11,392 nucleotides of DNA from JACKBJ01 sp964549495 (GTDB lineage: Bacteria; Chloroflexota; Anaerolineae; Epilineales; Epilineaceae): positions 1 to 11,392 of the forward strand of contig CAZJWJ010000130.1 of NCBI GenBank assembly GCA_964549495.1, read 5' to 3'. Position 1 is the first letter of the stretch. Each line of letters starts with the position of its first letter. The position numbers and the translations under genes were made by a program. Under the pieces are notes generated by a model. It worked only from the letters and a program-made list of their open reading frames with translations, was not told where the DNA came from and searched no databases. This document shows positions 1 to 8,500 of the stretch, in pieces.

Positions 1-1278
1 CCGAGCCTGACCGTCGACTTCGAGCCGGATCGGGCGCGGCGGGTCTTGGGTCTGGATCTGGACGACGAGGTGATCGCCGGTACGCTGGAGCGCTTGGGCT
101 TCGAGGTCGATCGCGAGGCGGGCGGAGACGATTTGACCGCCGAATCCACGTCGACTGCCGCCGGGTCGGTCGCGACCACCTGGCGCGTCGGCGTTCCCGC
201 GCGGCGCGCGACGAAAGACGTCTCGATCCAGGAGGACCTGATCGAGGAGGTGGGCCGGGCCCACGGCTACGAGAACATGCGCGAGGCGCCGATCGTGGCC
301 GCGCTCGAGCTGCGGTCGCCGGATCGGCGCCGGGCCCTGGTCCGCGCGGCCCAGGACTTTTTGGCCGGCAGCCCGGCCTTCCACGAGGTCTACACCTACT
401 CCTTCGTGCCCGATCGGGTGGTGAAGGCCATCGGGGCCGAGGACCAGCCCTACACCGAGGTGATCAACGCCATCGCCTCGGGTCTGGACCGGATCCGGCG
501 CGACGTGGTGCCCAGCCTGCTGGGCGTCCTGGAGGTCAACCTGCGCCAGGAGCCCGACCTGCGGGTCTTCGAGATCGGCAAGGGCTCCCGGCTGGAGGAT
601 CGCGACGACTGGGGCAAGCCGGGCGAGGTGCATCAGATCGGACTGGTCTGGGCCGCGCCGGCCCCGGGCGAGGAGGCCCGCTTCGATGCCGGCTCTCAGG
701 CACGGCTCAAGGGTGTCATCGAGCCCCTGCTGGCGGCCTGCGACGCGCCGCCCGTCCGCTGGCGCCGGGCCGAGGAGGCCGAGATCCCCAGCTGGGCCCA
801 TCCGGGGCGGGCAGCGGTGGCCGAGGCCGAGGGTCCGGAGGGACCGCAGGCGCTGGCCTTCCTGGCGGATCTGGATCCGCTGGTGGCCCGCAAGCTGGGC
901 CTGGAGGAGGGGGTCGACACGGCCGCCGCGACGGTGCACATCGATGCCATCCTGGCCCTGCCGGCCCGGCGCGGCGACTACCAGCCCCTGCCGCGATACC
1001 CGGGCGTCAAGATCGACGTGGCGCTGGCGGTGGCCGGCCAGACCCCCTCGAGCGAGCTGGTGTCGGCCATCCACGCCGCCGGCGGCGATCTGGTGGCCGA
1101 GGTCGAGCTCTTCGATCTCTATTCCGGCAGCCAGCTGGGCCAGGGCCGCAAGTCGCTGGCCTACCACGTGCTCCTGCAGAGCCCGGAGCGCACCCTGACC
1201 GACGAGGACGGCCAGCGCTTCCTCGATGCGCTGGAGCGCGAGGCCGAGAGCCTGGGCGCCGAGCTGCGCCGAGCATGA
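1..1278 (+). CDS. pheT: Phenylalanyl-tRNA synthetase beta subunit, 3' part
   Basis: This is the C-terminal half of the beta chain of the alpha2-beta2 enzyme that charges tRNA-Phe in the cytoplasm. The reading frame is open from base 1, so the gene starts upstream; 425 codons are visible and the N-terminal tRNA-binding and editing domains are missing. Codons 1 to about 92 match the B5 domain, with a VDFEPDRARRVLGLDL start and a GVPARRATKDVSIQEDLIEE-like stretch. The catalytic-like core follows, with TYSFV at codon 132 onward and RVFEIGKG near codon 189. The end is a clear FDX-ACB anticodon-binding domain from about codon 328: RYPGVKIDVAL, then VELFDLYSG, then SLAYHVLLQSPERTLTDE. The stop codon overlaps the start of the next gene (ATGA), so the two are probably translationally coupled. 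The initiation-like TTG at 46 is internal and is not the true start. Confidence 0.96.
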   Translation, partial: PSLTVDFEPDRARRVLGLDLDDEVIAGTLERLGFEVDREAGGDDLTAESTSTAAGSVATTWRVGVPARRATKDVSIQEDLIEEVGRAHGYENMREAPIVAALELRSPDRRRALVRAAQDFLAGSPAFHEVYTYSFVPDRVVKAIGAEDQPYTEVINAIASGLDRIRRDVVPSLLGVLEVNLRQEPDLRVFEIGKGSRLEDRDDWGKPGEVHQIGLVWAAPAPGEEARFDAGSQARLKGVIEPLLAACDAPPVRWRRAEEAEIPSWAHPGRAAVAEAEGPEGPQALAFLADLDPLVARKLGLEEGVDTAAATVHIDAILALPARRGDYQPLPRYPGVKIDVALAVAGQTPSSELVSAIHAAGGDLVAEVELFDLYSGSQLGQGRKSLAYHVLLQSPERTLTDEDGQRFLDALEREAESLGAELRRA

Positions 1279-3104
1279 TCCAGCTGCACCTGGGCGCCCA
1301 TCGCGCCCGCGTCGAGGCGGCCTGGTCCGACCTGCGCCAGGAGCGGGTCATCGAGCGCATCCTGGAGCGCGACCACCGGCTCTGGCAGCCGGATCCCCGC
1401 GAGATCCGCGACCGGCTCGGATGGCTGGACAGCCCGGCCCGCATGCGCGCAGAGCTCGATTCGCTGCGCCGCATCGCCGAGCGGGCCCGCGCCGATGGCT
1501 TCCGGAGGGTCCTGCTCTTGGGCATGGGCGGATCCAGCCTGGCGCCGGAGATGATGGCGCGCTGCTTCGGCTACGCCGAGCAGGGCCTGCCCTTCACGGT
1601 GCTGGACACGACCGACCCGCGGGCCATCGCCGCGGTCGAGGCGCAGCTGGATTTGTCGGGCTGCCTGATCCTGGTGGCCTCCAAGTCGGGTGGCACGGTC
1701 GAGACGCTCTCGCTGGCGCGCTACTTTCACGGTCGGCTGCGCGCGCAGCAGGGCGCGGCCTCGGCCGGCCGGCATTTCGTGGCCATCACCGATCCCGGCA
1801 GCAAGCTGGAGGAGCTGGCCGGGCAGCATGGCTTCCGGACCGTAGTGCACGGAGATCCGGAGATCGGCGGCCGCTTCTCGGTCTACTCGCCCTTCGGGCT
1901 CCTGCCGGCGGCCTTGCTGGGCTTGGACTTGGAGGCGATCTTGGACCGGGCCGAGGACATGGCCCGGCGCTGCCATGTCCAGCCGGACGCAGACTTGCCC
2001 GGGGACATCGACGACCTCGCCGCGGTCGATGACGCGATCCGCGGCGGCAAGGCGGACGCGGCGACGGTCGAGAACCCCGCCGCCGTCCTCGGCTGCCTGC
2101 TCGGCGCGCTGGCGCTGGCCGGCCGCGACAAGCTGACCCTGCAGCTGCCCAAAGCGCTACCGGGCTTGGGGGACTGGATCGAGCAGCTGGTGGCCGAGAG
2201 CACGGGCAAGGCCGGCCGCGGCATCCTGCCGGTGGTCGGAGAGGATCCCTGGCCGGCCGCGCGATATGGCGGGGATCGATTCTTCGTGCAGCTGCGCTCG
2301 GGCGCTGCCGAGGTTCCGGTCGAGGCCGGTCGGGGCGGGCAGCTCCGGCGGCTCGAGCACGTCGGACGGCTCGCCGACGCCGGGCATCCGGTCCTGCGCA
2401 TGGACATCGGCGGGCCCTTCGACCTCTTCGGGCAGCTCTACCTGTGGGAGATGGCCACCGCGGTCGCGGCCTGGTGCCTCGGCGTCAATCCCTTCGACCA
2501 GCCCGATGTCGAGGCGGCCAAGCGGCAGGCCCGGAACCTGGTCGATCGCTGGCGGGCCGGTGGCGACGAGCCGGAGGACCAAGGCGACCCGATCGTTGGC
2601 GAGGACGGCTCGCGCGCCTTCGGCGATGCGCTGGCCGGCCCATCGCCGGCCGCGGTCTTGTGGCGCTTTGCAACCGAGGACGTGGAGCCAGGCGACTATC
2701 TGGCGATCCAGGTTTGGCTGGCGCCCTCGCCGGCGCTCGATGCCGCGCTGGCCGCGCTGCGCGACGCGATCACCGGGGCCACGGGCATGGGCGTGACGGT
2801 GGGCTACGGGCCGCGCTTCCTGCATTCGACGGGGCAGCTGCACAAAGGGGATGCCGGCCGAGGTCGATTCGTCCAGCTTCGATCGGGAGCGGAGACCCGT
2901 CTGCCGATTCCGGACGCCTTCGGGGGCGAAGAGGCCAGCATCGACTTCGCGCTGCTGCAGCGGGCGCAAGCGATGGGCGATGCCGCGGCGCTGTGCGAGG
3001 CGGGGCGTCGGCTGTTGACGATCGAGCTGGCCGGCCCGAGCGAGGTGGCCGTGCGCCGGCTGGCGACCTGGCGACCGGAGCTGGGAGTGACCCGGAACGC
3101 CTAG
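1275..3104 (+). CDS. pgi: Phosphoglucose isomerase of the transaldolase-fusion (Tal-Pgi) type, stand-alone
   Basis: Predicted to interconvert glucose 6-phosphate and fructose 6-phosphate in glycolysis and the pentose phosphate route, in the cytoplasm. The 609 residues contain two SIS-type sugar isomerase domains. GMGGSS lies at 83-88 and SKSGGT at 136-141 (phosphate binding), GGRFSVYSPFG at 198-208, AESTGK at 307-312 with likely base Glu308, and NPFDQPDVEAAK at 405-416, whose Lys416 aligns with the active-site lysine of classical PGI. A C-terminal domain with YGPRFLHSTGQLHKG (511-525) is typical of the isomerase half of bifunctional transaldolase/PGI proteins. No transaldolase domain precedes it; the upstream gene is pheT. 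The ATG at 1275 lies inside the pheT stop (ATGA). I see no good Shine-Dalgarno sequence, so expression probably depends on coupling. The family call is firm; activity is inferred from the conserved residues. Confidence 0.92.
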   Translation: MIQLHLGAHRARVEAAWSDLRQERVIERILERDHRLWQPDPREIRDRLGWLDSPARMRAELDSLRRIAERARADGFRRVLLLGMGGSSLAPEMMARCFGYAEQGLPFTVLDTTDPRAIAAVEAQLDLSGCLILVASKSGGTVETLSLARYFHGRLRAQQGAASAGRHFVAITDPGSKLEELAGQHGFRTVVHGDPEIGGRFSVYSPFGLLPAALLGLDLEAILDRAEDMARRCHVQPDADLPGDIDDLAAVDDAIRGGKADAATVENPAAVLGCLLGALALAGRDKLTLQLPKALPGLGDWIEQLVAESTGKAGRGILPVVGEDPWPAARYGGDRFFVQLRSGAAEVPVEAGRGGQLRRLEHVGRLADAGHPVLRMDIGGPFDLFGQLYLWEMATAVAAWCLGVNPFDQPDVEAAKRQARNLVDRWRAGGDEPEDQGDPIVGEDGSRAFGDALAGPSPAAVLWRFATEDVEPGDYLAIQVWLAPSPALDAALAALRDAITGATGMGVTVGYGPRFLHSTGQLHKGDAGRGRFVQLRSGAETRLPIPDAFGGEEASIDFALLQRAQAMGDAAALCEAGRRLLTIELAGPSEVAVRRLATWRPELGVTRNA

Positions 3105-3210
3105 GGACGGGCCAAGGGGCGTTCTTCCGCGTCGGCGAGCGGTCACGCAGCCGTCAGCGTCCTGTCCATAACCCATCTCGGCCCTGTGACGTTGTTTATC
3201 GTCAAGTACC

Positions 3211-3234
3211 TGGCGCGCCCAGCCAGGGCGCCCA
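3211..3234 (+). other. Hairpin in the pgi / cupredoxin-gene intergenic region
   Basis: Arms 3211-3220 and 3226-3234 pair over nine base pairs with a single bulged C, around a five-base loop. No T-run follows, and the hairpin ends ten bases before the GGAGG of the next gene, so it fits a structured 5' leader better than an intrinsic terminator. The rest of the 151-base gap (3105-3255) shows no promoter I would defend. Confidence 0.35.
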
Positions 3235-3244
3235 CATGATGAAT

Positions 3245-3249
3245 GGAGG
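3245..3249 (+). promoter_or_regulatory. Ribosome binding site
   Basis: GGAGG stands six bases before the ATG at 3256. It decides this start over the in-frame TTG at 3370, which would give a shorter, more ordinary signal peptide. Confidence 0.75.
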
Positions 3250-3255
3250 CTAGCG

Positions 3256-5295
3256 ATGAACAACGACAACCGCTCCGACGACGACGAAGTTGACCGTTTT
3301 CCGACCCAGAACCGAGACCTTGATCCAGGACCCCGATCGAGCCCCGACCGAAATCCCGACTCCGGCCCGTTGACCTGGTGGCGCTTGATCTCCCTCGCCG
3401 CCATCGTCCTGACGCTCTTGGCCCTACCCGCGTCGACCGCCGCCTCTGTGGCGGCCCAAGTCGACGCCGATGCGGGCGCGATTCAGCTTGCCCAGGCCAT
3501 TGAGGCTGACGAAATCGAGCTTTCCCGCGTCCTGGATCCGGGCGGGGCGGGCGCCGCGATGCGCATCGACCTGCCGCCGGTTCCCGTGGTGAGCTCCGAC
3601 GTTGGCGACGGACCGGCGCGCCTGCTCGACCCGATCGGCCGGCCGGCCCTGGCCGGCGAGCTGCCCGCGCGGCGGCGCCCGGCTCTCGATGACGGGGCCG
3701 ATCCCGCTGCCGATAACTGGAGCGCGGAGACCGGCACGCGCATCGTGGCGCCGGCCGCGGCCGATTCCACGCTGCAACAGCAGGATCTCTACGAGGTCGA
3801 GGTGCACGACGATCGCTTCGAGCCCGAGACCATCACCATCACGGTCGGTTCGATCGTGCGCTGGACCAACTACGGGCAGAACCTGCACAGCTCGACCAGC
3901 GAGCAGGGGCTCTGGGATTGGACCCTGGTGCCCGGAGCGCGCTTCTACCTGCGCTTCCTGTCACCCGGTCGCTACGACTACTACTGCCGCTACCATCGCG
4001 ATGCCGGCATGGTCGGCACGGTGGTGGTGGTCGAAGACCAGCAGCCCGGGCCGACGGCCACGGCCACCGTGCCGGGCCCGAGCACGCCGCCGATCCAACC
4101 CACGCCGCCCTTCCCGACGCCCAATCCGACCTTGCCGCCTCCGCCGCCGGTTCCGGAAGGGGACGAGATCGTCTACGACTGGTACGCCGAGGGCTCGACG
4201 CTGTCGGATCTCTTCGCCATCCAGTCCGACGGTACGGGCAAGCGGCAGCTGACCGATACGGCCGACCGCTACGAGGCCCAGCCCAGCTGGGCGCCGGACG
4301 GCCGGCGGGTGGCCTATACCGAGTCGCGCGGGCAAGGCGATGCCTGGCGCATCCACGTGCTGGATACTGCGACCGGCGCGGACAGCCAGCTGACCCAGAG
4401 CGGCTACAACTTCGAGCCCGACTGGCGGCCGGATGGCGGGCTCCTGGCCTTTACCGACATCACGCGGGTGGGCGACATCGTCACCCGCAGCAGCATCGAC
4501 CTCTTGGCTCCGGATGGCACCGGCCGGCGCTCGCTGATCTTCGTCGGGACGCCGGGCTATGCCATGGCCGGGCCGTCCTGGTCGCCCAGCGGTGATCGGA
4601 TCGCCTTCGCGGTCCGTTCGGATGCCGGTGGCGGCGAGCTCTATACCGTGCGTGCCGATAACCCCAGCCAGGTGCTGCGCTACAGCCGGCCCGGCTACGA
4701 CGACATCGACCCGGCCTGGTCGCCGGACGGGCGCTACCTGGCCTTCGCCTCCGGCATCCACCGCGGACAGCCGGCCGATAAGACCGAGCACGCCATCTGG
4801 CTGCTCGACCGCTACGACCTGAGGGTCGGCACCCTGGCCCGCGTGCCGGGCTGGGATCTGCGCCGGCCGGCCTGGTCGCCGGATGGCAGCCACATCGTCT
4901 TCCATGCCAAGTTCGCCGAGGGCGGCTACGCGCTCTACATCGTGCCGGCCACCGGCGGCGCGGTCACGGGGCCCTTGGACTACGGCGTCGAGCCGGATTG
5001 GGGCCGCGGCAGCCTGCTGCCCTTCCCGACGCCCCAGCCGGGCGCGACGGCCACGCCGGTGACGCCGCCCTCGCCGCCGCCGCTGCCCACCTTCCCGTCC
5101 GAGCCGACCCTGACGCCCGGCGCGCCGCCGACCTTCCCGCCGCCGCCGGAGCCTTCGGCGACGCCGATCGGGCCGAGCCCGACGGCGACGATCCAGCCCG
5201 CGATGACCGATACGGCGATCCCCATCCCGGTCGATGTCATCCACCTACCGCTGCTGCTAAAGGGCGAGCTGCTGGGCGGTCCGTCTCGAGATTGA
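3256..5295 (+). CDS. Exported cupredoxin + TolB/PD40 beta-propeller fusion protein
   Basis: A 679-residue protein of unknown exact role. Residues 1-39 are charged and probably cytoplasmic. Residues 40-62 form a hydrophobic helix (WWRLISLAAIVLTLLALPAS) that is either a signal anchor or a long signal peptide with a cleavage-like ASVAAQ after it. Residues 178-260 are a plastocyanin-like fold with a full type 1 copper set: His211, Cys244, His247 and Met252 in the C-x2-H-x4-M pattern. A Pro/Thr-rich linker (264-300) leads to six PD40/TolB-like blades with Trp at 345, 390, 442, 488, 540 and 582 in SWSPDGxxxAF-type motifs. A second Pro-rich linker (589-650) and a terminal VIHLPLLLKGELL segment close the protein. 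It probably acts outside the membrane, perhaps as a copper-binding electron-transfer or scaffold protein. The function is inference; the domain calls are firm. The gene is flanked by gaps of 151 and 265 bases and is probably monocistronic. Confidence 0.88.
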   Translation: MNNDNRSDDDEVDRFPTQNRDLDPGPRSSPDRNPDSGPLTWWRLISLAAIVLTLLALPASTAASVAAQVDADAGAIQLAQAIEADEIELSRVLDPGGAGAAMRIDLPPVPVVSSDVGDGPARLLDPIGRPALAGELPARRRPALDDGADPAADNWSAETGTRIVAPAAADSTLQQQDLYEVEVHDDRFEPETITITVGSIVRWTNYGQNLHSSTSEQGLWDWTLVPGARFYLRFLSPGRYDYYCRYHRDAGMVGTVVVVEDQQPGPTATATVPGPSTPPIQPTPPFPTPNPTLPPPPPVPEGDEIVYDWYAEGSTLSDLFAIQSDGTGKRQLTDTADRYEAQPSWAPDGRRVAYTESRGQGDAWRIHVLDTATGADSQLTQSGYNFEPDWRPDGGLLAFTDITRVGDIVTRSSIDLLAPDGTGRRSLIFVGTPGYAMAGPSWSPSGDRIAFAVRSDAGGGELYTVRADNPSQVLRYSRPGYDDIDPAWSPDGRYLAFASGIHRGQPADKTEHAIWLLDRYDLRVGTLARVPGWDLRRPAWSPDGSHIVFHAKFAEGGYALYIVPATGGAVTGPLDYGVEPDWGRGSLLPFPTPQPGATATPVTPPSPPPLPTFPSEPTLTPGAPPTFPPPPEPSATPIGPSPTATIQPAMTDTAIPIPVDVIHLPLLLKGELLGGPSRD

Positions 5296-5370
5296 GGCCG
5301 GCCGCGCGGGGCATGCGAGGTCCCCGACGCGACGGCGAGCCCATGCGGCGGATGCCGTGAGATGATCCCG

Positions 5371-5403
5371 ACCGAGGGGCGGTCCTGGCGGCCGCCCCTC
5401 GGT
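5371..5403 (+). terminator. Perfect 12-bp stem-loop, possible terminator
   Basis: ACCGAGGGGCGG at 5371-5382 pairs exactly with CCGCCCCTCGGT at 5392-5403 around a nine-base loop. It lies 75 bases past the upstream stop, where a terminator would be expected, but no T-tract follows. It could be a factor-assisted or bidirectional stop, or a processing or stability hairpin. Confidence 0.45.
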
Positions 5404-5465
5404 CCGCGTCGGGACGGTCGGTGGGCCGTTGGCTGCGATCGGTGCTCACCTCGGGCTCGGGCCGG

Positions 5466-5474
5466 TGTTATCAT
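5466..5474 (+). promoter_or_regulatory. Candidate extended -10 promoter for the NHL/VWA gene
   Basis: TGTTATCAT gives a TGn element followed by TATCAT, one base from TATAAT. The region where a -35 would sit (about 5446-5451) is not TTGACA-like, as is tolerated in extended -10 promoters. It would give a leader of roughly 80 bases before the ATG at 5561. It rests on the motif alone. Confidence 0.35.
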
Positions 5475-5547
5475 CTGCGGTGGTCCCGTTCGGGCCGCTC
5501 GCCCGTCATCATCCCTTCGTCGCATCACCCGTGTCGCCATTGAACGC

Positions 5548-5553
5548 TAGGAG
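5548..5553 (+). promoter_or_regulatory. Ribosome binding site
   Basis: TAGGAG stands seven bases before the ATG at 5561. This and the signal peptide that follows fix the start at 5561 rather than the upstream in-frame codon at 5429. Confidence 0.75.
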
Positions 5554-5560
5554 CCTCGCC

Positions 5561-8500
5561 ATGCGCGCCCTTCCCACGCGCCGCTCGCTGCTCGTACTGC
5601 TCGCTTGTCTGTGCGTCGCAATCGTCCGCTCCGGCGGCGAATCGCAGCCCGCCGCCGCCCAGCAAGGCCTTCCGCCGGAGGCCTACCGCTTGGTCGATAC
5701 CTGGCTGCCCGATCCGCAGCCTCGGCAGCCCGGTCAGGTGACCCGGGCCGGCGGTGTGGACGTCGAGGGCGATCGGGTCTACCTGGTCGATCGGGCCGAG
5801 GGTCATGTGCTGGTCTTCGATGCCGGTGGCCAAGAGCGGCTGCGCATCGGCAGTGAAGGCTCGCTGCCGGGGCAGCTGGACGATCCGCGCGACGTGGCGG
5901 TGGCCGACGGCCGGGTCTACGTCACCGACGCCGGCAACCGCCGGGTGCAGGTCTTCGAGGCGGCCGGCGGGCGCTTCTTGGCGCTCTGGGAGTCGGTGGG
6001 GCATCCGGGCGGCATCGCCAGCGATGGTCAGCGGGTCTACGTTTCGGACCTCGACGCGCCGCGGGTGACGGTCTTCGACCGGGCCGGGGTGCAGCTGGCG
6101 GTCTGGTTGGCCGGCGATGGCTCGGGGCTGGGCTTGGTGCGGCCGATGGGCATGGATGTCGATCCGGACAACGGCCACCTGCTGGTGGCCGACCCTGGTG
6201 CCGAGCGGGTCTTTCGCATCACGCCCGAGGGTCGGCTCGAACGATCCATCGAGCCGGCCGACGACGGGCCGGAGAACCTGCCCTTCGATGTGGCATCGGC
6301 CGGGGACGGCATCTATGCCGCCACGGCCGATGGCATCACCATCATGGAGCGCGGCTTCCTGTCCTTCCGCTCGGACCGGCCGATCGGGTTGGCCGGCATC
6401 GCGGTGGGGCCGGGCGAGGCCTTGGTCGCCTCGCAGAACGATGCCTGGCGCATCTCGGCCGGCCTGCTCTACTACCCGGAACGCGACCAACTCGACCGCG
6501 CCTTCGGGGGCAACTTCGACGCGCAGCGTTGGGGTGACCTCCCGGCGGCCACCGGCAGCCTGGAAGGTCCGCGCCGGGTGGCGGCCACGGTCGATGGCGG
6601 CGCCTTCCTGGCGGACAGCTGGCCGCGGGTGCAGCGCTGGCTGACGGGCGGCGTGCCGGGCAGTCAGTTCCGGGCCGACGATCTGGTCGACTTGGTGCCG
6701 GCACCGGGCGGGGACGTCTACGTCTTGGCCGGCGATGTCCTGCGCCGGGTCTCGGATCGCGGTGAGGTCCGCTGGACCTGGCGGGCCGCTTCGGGCTCGT
6801 GGCTGGCGGCCGGGGCGCGCGCTGGCGACGGCTTGTGGGCCTTGGATGCCGGGCGGGGCCAGCTGCTGCGCTTCGGCCCGGATGGCCGGGCCGGCGGCGG
6901 GGAGGAGGGGCCGGTGACGATCCTGCCCTACGAGGGCTTGATCGTGGACATCGCGGCCGGGGCCGGGCAAATCCTGCTGGCGGATCGCGAGACGGGCGCG
7001 CTGCGACTGGTCGCCGAGGACGGCAGCGCCCGGGCCAGCTGGGCGGCGCCGGGGCGGGTGATGCGCCTGGCCTCCAGCGGCGATGGCGCGGCCTGGTTCG
7101 CGTTGACGGACGATGGCTGGATCTGGAAGTACGATGCCCAGGGGCAGCTTCGGGCGGCCTGGGACGGTTCGCCGGAGGGCAGTCCGATCGACCTGGACGT
7201 GAGTCCGGACGGGCGGGTGCTGGTGGCCGACGGGCGCGTGGGGCGCATCCTGGTCTACGGACCGGACACGGACGGCAGGTCGGCCGAGCCGCCCAAGCCG
7301 GGGCAGCGCTGCGATCTCTATCCGGACAAGCGGGCGGCACCGGCGCGGGTGCCGGCCGGTGAGCCGGTCGAGGTGACGCTCGAGATTGCGGGCGACTGCC
7401 CTAGCGAGGCGATGACGCTGGACGTGATGCTGGTCATCGACCAGTCGGGTTCGATGGAAGGGCCCAAGATGGCCGGCGCGCGAGCGGCGGCCATCGACTT
7501 CGTGACGGAGCTGGACTTTGGCCAGGTGCAGGCCGGGGTGGTGCTCTTTGCCAGCCAGATCGATCTGGCGCGCGAGCTGGGGGGCGATCCGCAGGAGCTG
7601 GTGCGGGCCATCGCGCGGGCGGATGCCGGCGGGGGGACGAACATCGCCGATGCACTGGAGGAGGCTCGGGAGGAGCTGCTCGGGCCGCGCGGGCGAGCCG
7701 GGGCGGCCAAGGCGCTGGTGCTCTTGACGGACGGCAAGCCGGAGGGGGGCTTCGATCCGGTGGAGCGGGCGCGGGAGGAGGCGCGGACCACGCGGGATGC
7801 CGGCATCGCGCTCTACAGCATCGGCCTGGGCGGCGACATCGACCGCGATCTGATGCGCGAGATGGCCGGCGAGGCGGACCGCTACTTCGAGGCGCCCGGC
7901 GCGGCGGAGCTGTCGCGCATCTACCGGCGCATCGCGCGGCGACTGGTGACGGGCACGCTTCTGGAGTCGATCACGATCATCGACGAGGTGCCCTCCAACA
8001 TGGTCTACGTGGAGGGCTCGTCGGTGCCGCCAGCGCGTTGGGATGGGCGGCGGCTGAGCTGGACGCTGGACGGCGTGACGCCTTCGGGCACGACGCTGCG
8101 CTACCAGCTCTTGCCGCAGCAGGTGGGGCGCTGGCCGACGAACGTCTTTGCGGCCGGAGACTACGTGGATGGCGTCGGCTATGCAGGGCAGGTGATCTTC
8201 CCGGTGCCTTTCGTGGACGTGTATGGCAGCCGCATCGTGTACTTGCCGGCGCTCTTCCAGCGGGCCTGTCCAGACCAGCGATCGGACATCGTGGTCCTGA
8301 TCGACACCTCGACCAGCATGGACGAGCAGAGCGCGGGCGGCGGCCGGACCAAGATGGAGGCGGCCATCGACGCGGCGCGCTCCTTCGTGCAGCTGCTCGA
8401 TCTACCGGGCGACCGGGCGTCGATCGTGGGCTTCAACGGAGAGGCGACGGTGGTGCAGGGGCTGACGGGCGACCGGGGCGCGCTGAACGCGGCCTTGGAC

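Larger units (their letters stand above)
5296..5560. other. Intergenic region between the two exported-protein genes
   Basis: This 265-base gap carries no supportable gene. An imperfect GC-rich hairpin (core CGGGG 5307-5311 with CCCCG 5322-5326) follows the stop codon. A perfect 12-bp stem-loop lies at 5371-5403, and a candidate extended -10 promoter lies at 5466-5474. An open reading frame that reaches back from the next gene to 5429 crosses this gap but has no initiation signals there. Confidence 0.6.

Noticed and set aside
3961..5244. Long minus-strand open frame opposite the copper/propeller gene
   Set aside because: It is Arg/Gly-rich with no family likeness, as expected for the opposite strand of very GC-rich DNA.
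5429..5560. Upstream extension of the NHL/VWA protein by 44 residues
   Set aside because: The ATG at 5561 has a good RBS and opens a signal peptide, which the extension would bury.
5561..5610. Lipoprotein signal at LLAC (Cys16)
   Set aside because: The arginines at 7-8 fall inside the required uncharged stretch and the hydrophobic part before the cysteine is too short; an AAA-Q cleavage at 33 fits better.
5525..6970. Long minus-strand open frame opposite the NHL/VWA gene
   Set aside because: It lacks any recognisable domain, while the plus strand encodes clear NHL repeats there.
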